Assembly (NCBI RefSeq): GCF_016654115.1
Contig: NZ_JAEQAZ010000087.1
Coordinates: 1 to 35,554 of the forward strand
DNA length: 35,554 bases
Origin: Streptomyces sp. MBT53
GTDB lineage: Bacteria > Actinomycetota > Actinomycetes > Streptomycetales > Streptomycetaceae
Reading direction: 5' to 3'
A model generated the notes under the pieces. It ran no database searches, was not told where the DNA came from, and saw only the letters and a list, made by a program, of their open reading frames with translations. Numbering within the stretch: the first letter of the stretch is position 1; each line of letters opens with the position of its first letter. This document shows positions 22,071 to 29,986 of the stretch, piece by piece. Made by a program: the position numbers and the translations under genes.

Positions 22071-23258
22071 ATGTCCACACCCGCCACCAACCCCGGGGCG
22101 GGCCGGCCCCCGGCCCCCCTTGCCGGGCGACGCATCAGGGCCGCCGTGGTCGGCGCCGGTGCCATCGGCCGCGGCTCGCACTTCCCCGCGCTCGCCCGGC
22201 TCGCCGAGGAGGGCGAGACCGAGGTGGTCGCAGCCGTTGACATCGATGCCAACTCGGTCGAGTCCTTCTGTGCCGAGGCGGGGATTCCGCACGCCTACAC
22301 CGACCTGGAGCAGATGCTCCGGGAACAGCGGCCCGACCTCGTCACCATCTGCACCCCGCCCACCCTGCACCGCGCGCAGACCGTCGCCGCGCTGCGGGCC
22401 GGCGCCTGGGTCTGGTGCGAGAAGCCGCCGGTGCCCACGCTCGCGGACTTCGACGCCGTGGAGGACGAAGAGGGCCCGGCAAAGGGGACGCCCGGGGGGC
22501 CGTACGCCTCCATCGTCTTCCAGCACCGGTTCGGCTCGGGCACCCGGCATGTGCGCCGGCTGCTCGCCGAGCAGGCCATGGGCCGGCCGCTCGTGGCGCA
22601 CTGCCAGACCACCTGGTACCGCGACACCGCCTACTACGCCGTGCCCTGGCGCGGACGCTGGGCGACCGAGGGCGGCGGTCCCGCCATGGGACACGGCATC
22701 CACCAGATGGACCTGCTGCTCGATCTGCTCGGGCCGTGGAGCGAGGTGAAGGCCATGGCCGGGCGGCTGGTCCACGACGTGGAGACCGAGGACGTCTCGA
22801 CCGCCCTGGTCCGCTTCGAGAACGGCGCGATGGCGACCGTCGTCAACAGCGTCCTGAGCCCCGACGAGGTCAGCCGCATCCGCATCGACTGCGAGCGCGC
22901 CACCGTCGAACTCACCCACCTGTACGGCCACAGCAACGACAACTGGCGCGTCACCCCCGCCCCGGACGTCCCGGGCGAGGAGGCCGCCGCCTGGCAGAAC
23001 TTCGGTCCCGACGTGCCGAGTTCGCACCTGGAGCAGCTGCGGGAACTCGTCGTCAGCATGCGGGCCGGCGAACGCCCGCGCGCCAGCGGCACCGACGGGC
23101 GCACCAGCCTGGAGCTGATCACCGCGCTCTACAAGTCGGCGTTCACCGACACGACCGTACGGGCTGGCGACATCGGCCCCGGTGACCCCTACTACACGGC
23201 GCTGCACGGCGGCGCCCCCGGCTGGGCGCCCGTGGCGCGCGAGGAGGTGTCGGCATGA
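22071..23258 (+). CDS. Gfo/Idh/MocA family oxidoreductase, first gene of sugar operon
   Basis: This 395-residue protein has a Rossmann motif (VVGAGAIGRGSHFPA near 26-40), CEKPPVP (116-122) with the catalytic Lys, and the GIHQMDLLLDLLG helix carrying the catalytic His-Asp pair. A Gly/Pro-rich insertion near residues 131-145 is unusual for the family. It should oxidise or reduce a sugar or sugar acid with NAD(P). The ATG at 22071 is chosen although its SD (GGAGGAG) is 15 nt away; a GTG at 22056 is an alternative but too close to that SD. It overlaps the PmoA gene by 4 bp. A LacI-type operator and promoter precede it. Confidence 0.9.
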   Translation: MSTPATNPGAGRPPAPLAGRRIRAAVVGAGAIGRGSHFPALARLAEEGETEVVAAVDIDANSVESFCAEAGIPHAYTDLEQMLREQRPDLVTICTPPTLHRAQTVAALRAGAWVWCEKPPVPTLADFDAVEDEEGPAKGTPGGPYASIVFQHRFGSGTRHVRRLLAEQAMGRPLVAHCQTTWYRDTAYYAVPWRGRWATEGGGPAMGHGIHQMDLLLDLLGPWSEVKAMAGRLVHDVETEDVSTALVRFENGAMATVVNSVLSPDEVSRIRIDCERATVELTHLYGHSNDNWRVTPAPDVPGEEAAAWQNFGPDVPSSHLEQLRELVVSMRAGERPRASGTDGRTSLELITALYKSAFTDTTVRAGDIGPGDPYYTALHGGAPGWAPVAREEVSA

Positions 23259-24193
23259 CCGGCCTGCGTATCGTCCATGCCCACGGCGACCGCGTCACGG
23301 TGACCGAACCGGCCACCGGCGTCGAGCTGTTCAGCTACGTCTACCGGCCCGAGGCGGCCTGGGAGGCGCCGAAGCCGTACCTCCACCCGATCAGAACGCT
23401 GGCCGGCGACATCGTCACGGACTACCGGCCCAACGACCACCGCTGGCACAAGGGCCTGCAGTTCACCGCCTCACATCTGTCGGGCCAGAACCTGTGGGGC
23501 GGCAACACATACGTTCACGGCGAGGGGTATCTCGAACTCCCAGAGCGGGTCGGGTCGATGGCGCATGTCGCCTTCGACGAGATCGACACGCACATCGACT
23601 CGGGCGACGAGCGTCTGGTCATCGCCGAACGGCTGACCTGGCACCCGTACAGCGGTGAGCTCTGGGCCGACGAGCGGCGCCGGATCGAGGTGCACGACGT
23701 CGACGTGGAGTCGGGGTCGTGGGCACTGACCTGGACGAGCTCGGTGACGAACCGCCGTGACGAGCCCCTGCTGTTCGGCAGTCCCACCACCCACGGGCGC
23801 GAGGCGGCCGGCTACACCGGCCTGTTCTGGCGCGGCCCGCGCGCCTTCCGTGACGGCCGCATCATCGGCCCCGACGGCGAGGGCCCCGGGCTGATGGGCT
23901 CCCAGGGCCCCTGGCTCGCCGTCTCCGGAGAGCACGACGGCACCGACGGCCACGCGACGGTCGTCTTCGCGCACGCCCCCGAGAACGACCACACCGGCGC
24001 CGAGGGCGCCCACCCCGCCCACTGGTTCGTACGCAACGAGCCGTTCGCGGGCATCGCCCCCTCCTTCGCCTTCTACGACGAGCTGGTGCTCGACCCCGGC
24101 GACACACTCACCCGGCGCTACCGCGTCGTCGTCGCCGACGGGGCCTGGGAGCGGGAGGAGATCGCCAAGTACCTTGAGGCGCGGCCGTGGTGA
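23255..24193 (+). CDS. PmoA family protein (DUF6807)
   Basis: This 312-residue, mostly beta protein fits the family annotated as PmoA/DUF6807: RPNDHRWHKGLQF near 58-70, HTHIDSGDE, TTHGREAAGYTGLFWRGPRAF near 178-198, and AHPAHWFVRNEPFAG near 258-272. Conserved His residues (HRWHKG) suggest a metal or substrate site. Despite the name, members are not methane monooxygenase subunits; they occur in carbohydrate clusters beside Gfo/Idh/MocA oxidoreductases, and their reaction is not established. The ATGA overlap with the gene before it and the near overlap with the cupin gene show a tight operon. Confidence 0.88.
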   Translation: MTGLRIVHAHGDRVTVTEPATGVELFSYVYRPEAAWEAPKPYLHPIRTLAGDIVTDYRPNDHRWHKGLQFTASHLSGQNLWGGNTYVHGEGYLELPERVGSMAHVAFDEIDTHIDSGDERLVIAERLTWHPYSGELWADERRRIEVHDVDVESGSWALTWTSSVTNRRDEPLLFGSPTTHGREAAGYTGLFWRGPRAFRDGRIIGPDGEGPGLMGSQGPWLAVSGEHDGTDGHATVVFAHAPENDHTGAEGAHPAHWFVRNEPFAGIAPSFAFYDELVLDPGDTLTRRYRVVVADGAWEREEIAKYLEARPW

Positions 24194-24945
24194 GCACCGA
24201 GAGTTTCGGCTTCGGCGGAATGCCGGGAGGAGTCGCCGTCTCGCATCTGTCCGTCTACGACTGGCCGGCCGAGGTCGATGGTGCGGGCAGGGTGTGCGGC
24301 GGAACTCCCCATATGCACCTGACCTGTTCGGAGGGGTACGTCGTCACGGGCGGGCGCGGTGCGGTGCAGACGCTCACATTGTCCGGCGTAATGTCCGGCA
24401 CAGCATCCGGGTACGAGGTCACACCGCTCGCGGCCGGAACCGTCGCCTGGTTCACGCCCGGGACCATCCACCGGCTCGTCAACGAGGGCGATCTGCGCAT
24501 CACCGTCCTCATGCAGAACAGCGGGCTGCCCGAGGCGGGCGACGCGGTGCTCACCCTGCCGCCCCGGTACCTCACCGACCCGGAGACGTACGCCGCCGTC
24601 ACCGTCATCCCGGCCGACGCGCCCGAGGCCGAGCAGGAACGGATCGCCCGGGCCCGCCGCGACCTCGCCCTGGAGGGCTACGAGGCGCTGCGCTCCGCCG
24701 AGGGCCCGGAAGCGCTTGCCGCCTTCCACCGGGCCGCCGCCGCGCTGGTACGGCCCCGGCTCGCGGAGTGGCGCGAGCGCTGGGAGCGGGGTGCGCGGGC
24801 CGCCGCCGCGGCCACGGGGGAGCAGCTCGACCGGCTCGACCGGGGCGACTTCTCCCACCTCGCCGACGCCGCCGTACGGGCCGAACAGCCTTCGGCGTAC
24901 GGGAAGTTCGGGATGTGCGGGCGGTTGGACGTCTACGACGTTTAG
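24187..24945 (+). CDS. cupin domain protein, third gene of sugar operon
   Basis: This 252-residue protein has an N-terminal cupin: GGTPHMHLTCSEGYVVTGG near 37-55 with the first-motif His and Glu, and AWFTPGTIHRLVN near 88-100 with the second-motif His. An all-helical C-terminal part of about 110 residues is rich in Ala/Arg/Glu. Such proteins may be sugar isomerases, epimerases or sensors. Start GTG at 24187 (GAGG 7 nt upstream); 24190 is also possible. The start region overlaps the PmoA stop. The 3' end overlaps the convergent HxlR gene by 4 bp. The helical extension is not standard for single-cupin proteins, so a distinct subfamily is likely. Confidence 0.82.
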   Translation: MVSTESFGFGGMPGGVAVSHLSVYDWPAEVDGAGRVCGGTPHMHLTCSEGYVVTGGRGAVQTLTLSGVMSGTASGYEVTPLAAGTVAWFTPGTIHRLVNEGDLRITVLMQNSGLPEAGDAVLTLPPRYLTDPETYAAVTVIPADAPEAEQERIARARRDLALEGYEALRSAEGPEALAAFHRAAAALVRPRLAEWRERWERGARAAAAATGEQLDRLDRGDFSHLADAAVRAEQPSAYGKFGMCGRLDVYDV

Positions 24946-25415
24946 GCCGCTGTCGGGCCCGTGACGGTCCAGCCCGATACCTGCGGGTGGGCCGTCAGGT
25001 CCTCGTGGCGGACCGGGGCTCCGCAGGCCGTGCAGGTGACGGCCGGGACCAGTTCGTTGCCACAGATGTGCTCGATCACCATGGGGCGGTCGAGCAGATC
25101 CTTTCGGAGATGACGATCGCCCCATGCCATGAGGGTCATCAGCACCGGCTCCAGTTCGAGACCCGCCTCGGTGGGCCGGTACTCGAAGCGCTGCGGGTGT
25201 TCGCTGTACGTCCGCCGGGTCAGGATCCCGGCGTCGACGAGGCGGCGCAGCCGCGTGGCCAGGACGTCGCGCGGGGCACCGATGTTGCGGACCAGCTGGT
25301 CGAAGCGGCGATTGCCCAGGCACACCTCCCGCAGGACGAGCAGGGAGTACTTCTCGCCGACGAGTGCGAGGGCGTCGGCGATCGAGCAGGGGCGCGGGTC
25401 TTTGGGGGCGGCCAT
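24942..25415 (-). CDS. HxlR-family regulator with C-terminal Cys motif
   Basis: This 157-residue protein has an HxlR winged helix: Cys10 in PRPCSIADALALVGEKYSLLVLRE and FDQLVRNIGAPRDVLATRLRRLVDAGI near 38-64. A C-terminal extension carries HICG (116-119) and CTACG (128-132), likely zinc-binding or redox-sensing. It is divergent from the thiolase gene across 94 bp containing a pair of 19-bp direct repeats, so autoregulation and control of the thiolase are expected. The Cys-rich tail is shared with many HxlR relatives. The ATG is preceded by no strong SD. Confidence 0.92.
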   Translation of the reverse strand: MAAPKDPRPCSIADALALVGEKYSLLVLREVCLGNRRFDQLVRNIGAPRDVLATRLRRLVDAGILTRRTYSEHPQRFEYRPTEAGLELEPVLMTLMAWGDRHLRKDLLDRPMVIEHICGNELVPAVTCTACGAPVRHEDLTAHPQVSGWTVTGPTAA

Positions 25416-25435
25416 GGTGTTCAGTTTAGGGGAGG

Positions 25436-25486
25436 GTTTGATTTTCCAACTGACAGAGCTATGGTGAGTTTGGATTTCCTACTGAC
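25436..25486. promoter_or_regulatory. two 19-bp direct repeats in the HxlR/thiolase divergent region
   Basis: GTTTGATTTTCCAACTGAC (25436-25454) and GTTTGGATTTCCTACTGAC (25468-25486) match at 16 of 19 positions and are exactly 32 bp apart, three helical turns, so two dimers would sit on the same DNA face. AT-rich sequence is notable in this GC-rich genome. They probably form the HxlR operator. TTGATT and TATGGT inside them could serve as -35/-10 elements. Confidence 0.62.
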
Positions 25487-25509
25487 TGGTAATCGTGGAG
25501 GCCTGCATC

Positions 25510-26679
25510 ATGCGTGACGCAGTGATCGTCGAAGCCGTACGCACCCCCGTAGGCAAGGGCAAGCCGAACGGCGCCCTCGCCCAGGTCCACCCCGTCGAAC
25601 TCCTCTCGCACACCCTGCGCACCCTCGTCGAGCGCACCGGGATCGACCCGGCCCTCATCGACGACGTCATCGGCGGCACGGTCACCCAGGTCGGTGAGCA
25701 GTCCGTCAACATCACCCGGCAGGCCGTCCTGTCGGCAGGCTTCCCGGAGTCGGTGCCCGCGACCACGGTGGACCGCCAGTGCGGCTCCTCCCAGCAGGCC
25801 GTGCACTTCGCGGCGCAGGGCGTGCTCTCCGGGGCGTACGACCTGGTCGTGGCCTGTGGCGTGGAGTCCATGGGGCGGGTGCCGATGGGGTCGGCCGTGC
25901 TGCCCGGCACGGACCCCTTCGGCCCCGGAGTCGCCGCACGCTACCCGGAGGGTCTCGTCCCGCAGGGCATCAGCGCCGAACTCATCGCCGCCAAGTGGTC
26001 GATGACACGCGATCAGTTGGACGACTTCGCGCTCTCCTCGCACCACAAGGCTGCCGCCGCCTGGGACGCGGGCCTCTTCGAAGCCCAGGTGACCCCCCTG
26101 GCGGGCGCCTCGCGCGACGAGTGCGTACGGCCGGGCAGTACAGCCGAAGCTCTGGGCGGCCTCAAGCCCGCCTTCTACGACCCGAGTTGGGCCGAGCGCT
26201 TCCCGCAGATCGAGTGGAACATCACCGCAGGCAACTCCAGCCCGATCAACGACGGTGCCTCAGCGGTCCTGATCACGTCGAGCGAGACGGCGGCCCGGCT
26301 CGGGCTTCGTCCGATCGCCCGGCTGCACAGCTTCGCCGTGACCGGCTCCGACCCGCTGCTCATGCTCACCGGTGTCATACCGGCCACCGAGAAGGTGCTG
26401 CGCAGGGCCTCGCTCACCCTCGACGACATCGACCTGTTCGAGGTCAACGAGGCGTTCTCCAGCGTCGTTCTGGCCTGGCAGCAGGAGACGGGCGCCGATC
26501 TCGCCAAGGTCAACGTGCACGGCGGGGCCATCGCGATCGGCCATCCGCTCGGGGCCAGCGGCACCCGGCTGACGACCACGCTCGTGCACGCGATGCGGGA
26601 CCGGGGAGCGCGTTACGGGCTGCAGACGATGTGCGAGGCGGGGGGTCTCGCCAACGCGATGATCATCGAGGCTGTCTGA
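25510..26679 (+). CDS. thiolase (acetyl-CoA C-acyltransferase)
   Basis: This 389-residue thiolase has the nucleophile Cys91 in DRQCGSSQQAV, His345 in GHPLGASG and Cys375 in MCEAGG, the full catalytic set for degradative or biosynthetic thiolases. The CGSSQ (rather than CASG) form is seen in many actinobacterial acyl-CoA thiolases, including steroid-degradation types. It cleaves or forms beta-ketoacyl-CoA. ATG at 25510 is chosen since GGAGG is 8 nt upstream. No acyl-CoA dehydrogenase or hydratase is adjacent, so its pathway is not clear. It is divergent from, and probably regulated by, the HxlR gene. Confidence 0.93.
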   Translation: MRDAVIVEAVRTPVGKGKPNGALAQVHPVELLSHTLRTLVERTGIDPALIDDVIGGTVTQVGEQSVNITRQAVLSAGFPESVPATTVDRQCGSSQQAVHFAAQGVLSGAYDLVVACGVESMGRVPMGSAVLPGTDPFGPGVAARYPEGLVPQGISAELIAAKWSMTRDQLDDFALSSHHKAAAAWDAGLFEAQVTPLAGASRDECVRPGSTAEALGGLKPAFYDPSWAERFPQIEWNITAGNSSPINDGASAVLITSSETAARLGLRPIARLHSFAVTGSDPLLMLTGVIPATEKVLRRASLTLDDIDLFEVNEAFSSVVLAWQQETGADLAKVNVHGGAIAIGHPLGASGTRLTTTLVHAMRDRGARYGLQTMCEAGGLANAMIIEAV

Positions 26680-26691
26680 TGTGTTGACGTG

Positions 26692-27537
26692 TCACCGGGC
26701 GCGCAGGTGGTGGCGCTTGCGCCAGGCCACCACCGCGCCGCCGAGGGCCGGCAGGGCGATGCAGGCCATGGCGATCAGGAAGGCCGGGGACGTGGGGCTG
26801 GATGCACGGGCGCCGGCGACGACGTACGCGGCGGTGTTCGGGAGCGAGCCGAGTGCCGTCGCGACCAGGAACGGCATCCAGCGCATCCGGGAGACGGCCG
26901 CGCAGTAGTTCACGCCCCAGAACGGCAGTCCCGGGAAGAGCCGGGCCGCCATCATCGAACGGAAGCCGTGCTTGCTGAGCTGCCCGTCCGCCGCCTTGAG
27001 CCACCGGCCCCGCAGCAGCGGGCGCAGCGCGTCCTGGCCCAGCACACGGCCGAGACCGAAGGAGATCCCGGCCCCGAGCACCGTGCCCGCCAGCGCCGAG
27101 GCGGTGCCCATCTGGGAGCCGAAGAGCGCGCCCGCCGCGAGGTTGAGCAGCGGGCGCGGCACGAACGCCACGCTGCACAGGCCGTAGGCCGCGGCGAACA
27201 CCAACGCCGCCATGGCGCCGGTGAGTTGGGGCGGCCAGCCGTCCGAGAGGAGTCTCTGCGGGTGGAAGAGCAGCACGGTCGAAGCCGCCCCGGCGAGCAG
27301 GACGAGCAGCAGCGACAGCCGGGACCACGGTGAGAGCAGGGCTCTCGTGCAGCGCGCGGTGAACCCGGTCGGGGCGACGGGCAGCACGGGCGCGACGGAG
27401 ACGACGGAGGTGGCCGTGGGGACGGTCACGACTGCGGCGAGTTCCGTGCCGGTGAGCTGGGCAGGGGCCTGGGGAGTGGCCGTGGCGGTGCCCCCAGAGC
27501 GGGTGCCCCCAGAGTCGGTGGCGGCATCGGCGAGCAT
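26692..27537 (-). CDS. TVP38/TMEM64 family membrane protein
   Basis: This 281-residue integral membrane protein has a long Ala/Thr/Pro-rich N-terminal tail of about 70 residues, then helices near 75-95, 108-128, 135-150, 155-170, 200-235 and 250-270. Typical VTT-domain features are FVPRPLLNLAAGALFGSQMGT near 125-145 and ARLFPGLPFWGVNYCAAVSRM near 200-220. VTT/DedA proteins have been linked to lipid scrambling or export, and undecaprenyl phosphate recycling for DedA relatives; the role of this subgroup is not established. The tail contains a short duplicated segment (tgcccccagag twice near 27489-27511). Confidence 0.9.
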   Translation of the reverse strand: MLADAATDSGGTRSGGTATATPQAPAQLTGTELAAVVTVPTATSVVSVAPVLPVAPTGFTARCTRALLSPWSRLSLLLVLLAGAASTVLLFHPQRLLSDGWPPQLTGAMAALVFAAAYGLCSVAFVPRPLLNLAAGALFGSQMGTASALAGTVLGAGISFGLGRVLGQDALRPLLRGRWLKAADGQLSKHGFRSMMAARLFPGLPFWGVNYCAAVSRMRWMPFLVATALGSLPNTAAYVVAGARASSPTSPAFLIAMACIALPALGGAVVAWRKRHHLRAR

Positions 27538-27590
27538 GTCGGCGACCCTAACCGACCTGTGTATGTGATCGCCGTATGGTTCGTCTCATG

Positions 27591-28310
27591 AGCGTCACAG
27601 GTGCGGGCACCCCGAAGGTGCCGGGCAGTGTTCTCGCCGACACCGTGCTGGAGCGGCTCACCGTCGTGTACGCCGCCGCGGCCGACCCCGAGCGGGCCGT
27701 ACCCATGCGGGCCTACATGAAGGACATCGCGCCCTACCTGGGCCTGACCACACCCGTACGCAGGGCTTTGTCCCGCACGGTCCTGGAGGGCACGCCCCGC
27801 CCCGACGAGACCGACTGCACCGCGATCGCGCTGCGCTGCTGGGAACTGCCGGAGCGCGAGTACCAGTACTTCGCGGTGGACTATCTGCGCCGGCATGTGA
27901 GGCACTGCACGTCCGGCTTTCTGCCGGTCGCCCGGTATCTCGTCTCCACGGTCCCCTGGTGGGACACCGTCGACGCACTCGCCTCCCACGTAGTGGGAGG
28001 CCTGGTCGCCGCCGATCCGCGGCTGACGGCCGACATGGACGCCTGGATCGTCGACGACGACCTGTGGGTCGCCCGTACGGCCCTGCTCCACCAGTTGCGC
28101 TACAAGGAGCGCACCGACACCGAACGCCTCTTCGCGTACTGCCTGCGTCAGTCCGGGCACCCCGACTTCTTCATCCGCAAGGCCATCGGCTGGTGCCTGC
28201 GCGAGTACGCGAAGACGGACCCGGAGGCGGTACGGGGCTTCCTGGCCCGGGAGAAGGGGCGGTTCGCGCCGCTGTCGGTGCGCGAGGCCCTGAAGAACAT
28301 CGGCCCCTGA
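27591..28310 (+). CDS. AlkD-like DNA glycosylase (DNA alkylation repair, HEAT-like)
   Basis: This 239-residue all-helical protein resembles AlkD, which removes positively charged alkylated bases. The counterparts of AlkD Trp109/Asp113, Arg148 and Trp187 are present as Trp115/Asp119 in WWDTVDAL, Arg153 in WVARTALL, and Trp192 in IRKAIGWCLREY, with near-identical spacing. Catalysis is therefore likely. The ATG at 27591 matches the usual family start; an ATG at 27576 is also in frame. Its last five codons and the stop lie in a 17-bp tandem repeat (28289-28373). It is divergent from the TVP38 gene. A DNA-damage promoter of the ung type is not seen upstream. Confidence 0.93.
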   Translation, partial: SVTGAGTPKVPGSVLADTVLERLTVVYAAAADPERAVPMRAYMKDIAPYLGLTTPVRRALSRTVLEGTPRPDETDCTAIALRCWELPEREYQYFAVDYLRRHVRHCTSGFLPVARYLVSTVPWWDTVDALASHVVGGLVAADPRLTADMDAWIVDDDLWVARTALLHQLRYKERTDTERLFAYCLRQSGHPDFFIRKAIGWCLREYAKTDPEAVRGFLAREKGRFAPLSVREALKNIGP

Positions 28311-28373
28311 AGAACATCCACTCCTGAAGAACATCCGCCCCTGACGAACATCGGCTCCTGAAGCACGACGCTC
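28289..28373. repeat. 17-bp tandem repeat, five units, overlapping the AlkD stop codon
   Basis: Five contiguous 17-bp units with consensus CCTGAAGAACATCSGCC occupy 28289-28305, 28306-28322, 28323-28339, 28340-28356 and 28357-28373; the first four are close, the fifth is diverged. Unit 1 codes for the C-terminal LKNIG and the next unit supplies the final Pro codon and TGA. Because every unit starts CCTGA, gain or loss of later units leaves the protein unchanged. Confidence 0.9.
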
Positions 28374-28651
28374 CCTCAAGTCCCCGCTGCTGATAAATCG
28401 TTCGACGTGGGGCAAAGCGTCGGCAATGATCGGCGTCATGTTCCGGTACGCCTTCCACCTCGCAGCATCCGCGGTCGCGGATGCCCCGAAGGCTGCCGTT
28501 CCCGCACTCGTTCTCGTTCCTGTTCCAGCGGCCGCAGTCGACGGCGCCCGAAGCTGACCCTCTCCGGATCGTCCGGCGGACCCCGCAGGGGGAGGGTCGG
28601 CGAGTCCTCGGGGTCCCCGCAATCCACTTCACCAGGCTTCGAGGTACCGCC
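28374..28651. other. intergenic leader region upstream of tuf3
   Basis: This 278-nt stretch before tuf3 has no supported gene; the open frames in it are shadows. It holds TAAATC near 28393-28398, which might be a promoter element, a self-complementary GCATCCGCG-gt-CGCGGATGC (28465-28484), and a possible ACCCTC...GAGGGT stem near 28557-28598. A long structured leader for tuf3 is possible. No tRNA or known riboswitch is recognised. Confidence 0.45.
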
Positions 28652-29821
28652 ATGTCCAAGACGGCATACGTCCGCACGAAACCGCATCTGAACATCGGCA
28701 CGATGGGCCATGTCGACCACGGCAAGACCACCCTGACCGCCGCCATCACCAAGGTCCTCGCCGAGCGCGGCGCGTCCACCTTCGTCCCGTTCGACCGGAT
28801 CGACCGGGCGCCGGAGGAGGCCGCGCGCGGCATCACCATCAACATCGCGCACGTCGAGTACGAGACCGACACCCGGCACTACGCGCACGTCGACATGCCG
28901 GGCCACGCCGACTACGTCAAGAACATGGTCACCGGGGCCGCGCAGCTCGACGGGGCGATCCTTGTCGTCTCCGCGCTCGACGGGATCATGCCGCAGACCG
29001 CCGAACACGTGCTGCTCGCCCGGCAGGTGGGCGTCGACCACATCGTGGTCGCGCTCAACAAGGCCGACGCGGGCGACGAGGAGCTCACCGACCTCGTGGA
29101 ACTGGAGGTCCGCGAGCTGCTCACCGCGAACGGCTACGGCGGCGACTCCGTACCCGTCGTACGGGTGTCCGGCCTCAAGGCCCTTGAGGGGGACCCCCGT
29201 TGGACGGCGTCGATCGACGCGCTGCTCGACGCCGTGGACACGTATGTGCCCATGCCCGAGCGGTACCTGGACGCGCCGTTCCTGTTGCCGGTCGAGAACG
29301 TGCTCACCATCACCGGGCGCGGAACGGTGGTCACGGGCGCGATCGAGCGCGGCACGGTCCGGGTGGGCGACCGGATCGAAGTGCTCGGAGCCGCCGTCGA
29401 CACGGTGGTCACCGGCCTGGAGACCTTCGGCAAGCCCATGGCGGAGGCGCAGGCCGGCGACAACGTGGCGCTGCTGCTGCGCGGGGTGCCGCGTGACGCG
29501 GTCCGCCGCGGGCACATCGTGGCGGCGCCCGGCAGCGTCGTCCCCAGCCGCCGTTTCTCGGCGCGGGTGTACGTCCTGTCGGCCCGCGAGGGCGGCCGTA
29601 CGACCGCGGTGTCGACCGGTTACCGGCCGCAGTTCTTCATCCGCACCGCGGACGTGGTCGGCGACATCGACCTCGGTGAGACGGCGGTCGCACGGCCCGG
29701 GGACACCGTCACGATGTCGGTCGAGCTGGGCCGTGAGGTCCCGTTGGAGCCGGGGCTCGGCTTCGCGATCCGCGAGGGCGGCCGGACGGTCGGCGCGGGC
29801 ACGGTGACAGAGGTCGGCTGA
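28652..29821 (+). CDS. tuf3: divergent elongation factor Tu paralogue, EF-Tu3
   Basis: This 389-residue protein is full-length EF-Tu: P-loop GHVDHGKT (19-26), switch I RGITI, DMPGH (81-85, where most EF-Tu have DCPGH), NKAD (136-139) and SGLK (173-176, normally SALK). Domains 2 and 3 are complete (GRGTVVTGAIERG, GYRPQFF, FAIREGGRTVGAG). It differs clearly from housekeeping EF-Tu, and no rpsG-fusA neighbours are present, which identifies it as tuf3 of streptomycetes. At the domain 1/3 interface it has Asn150 where E. coli has Tyr160 and Gly where E. coli has Arg373, sites near the kirromycin pocket. EF-Tu3 of S. ramocissimus was reported resistant to several EF-Tu inhibitors, and tuf3 in S. 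coelicolor to respond to the stringent response. GAGG precedes the ATG by 8 nt. Confidence 0.95.
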   Translation: MSKTAYVRTKPHLNIGTMGHVDHGKTTLTAAITKVLAERGASTFVPFDRIDRAPEEAARGITINIAHVEYETDTRHYAHVDMPGHADYVKNMVTGAAQLDGAILVVSALDGIMPQTAEHVLLARQVGVDHIVVALNKADAGDEELTDLVELEVRELLTANGYGGDSVPVVRVSGLKALEGDPRWTASIDALLDAVDTYVPMPERYLDAPFLLPVENVLTITGRGTVVTGAIERGTVRVGDRIEVLGAAVDTVVTGLETFGKPMAEAQAGDNVALLLRGVPRDAVRRGHIVAAPGSVVPSRRFSARVYVLSAREGGRTTAVSTGYRPQFFIRTADVVGDIDLGETAVARPGDTVTMSVELGREVPLEPGLGFAIREGGRTVGAGTVTEVG

Positions 29822-29828
29822 ACGAGCG

Positions 29829-29858
29829 AGGTGCCCGTCCCTGCGGGGGCGGGCACCT
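29829..29858 (+). terminator. terminator hairpin after tuf3
   Basis: AGGTGCCCGTCC (29829-29840) pairs with GGGCGGGCACCT (29847-29858) over 12 positions with one G-U pair and a 6-nt loop, 8 nt after the tuf3 stop; TTC follows. The fold is compact and GC-rich. Confidence 0.8.
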
Positions 29859-29986
29859 TCGCGCGTTAGAGGCGGGGTGGTCCTGCCGGTGTCTGCCGGG
29901 CGACCTGCGGCGGTCATTGTCAGTGCCGTGCGCAAGACTTGATCGCGGAGGCAGTCGTGGCGAGTGCATGGAGAGGTGGGGGCACC

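Noticed and set aside
18338..26679. Secondary metabolite cluster (SDRs, thiolase, cupin, oxidoreductases)
   Set aside because: The genes sit in separate, differently regulated transcription units with opposite strands and no core biosynthetic enzyme.
28289..28373. Possible CRISPR array
   Set aside because: The 17-bp units are contiguous with no spacers and part of them codes for the AlkD C-terminus, so this is a tandem repeat.
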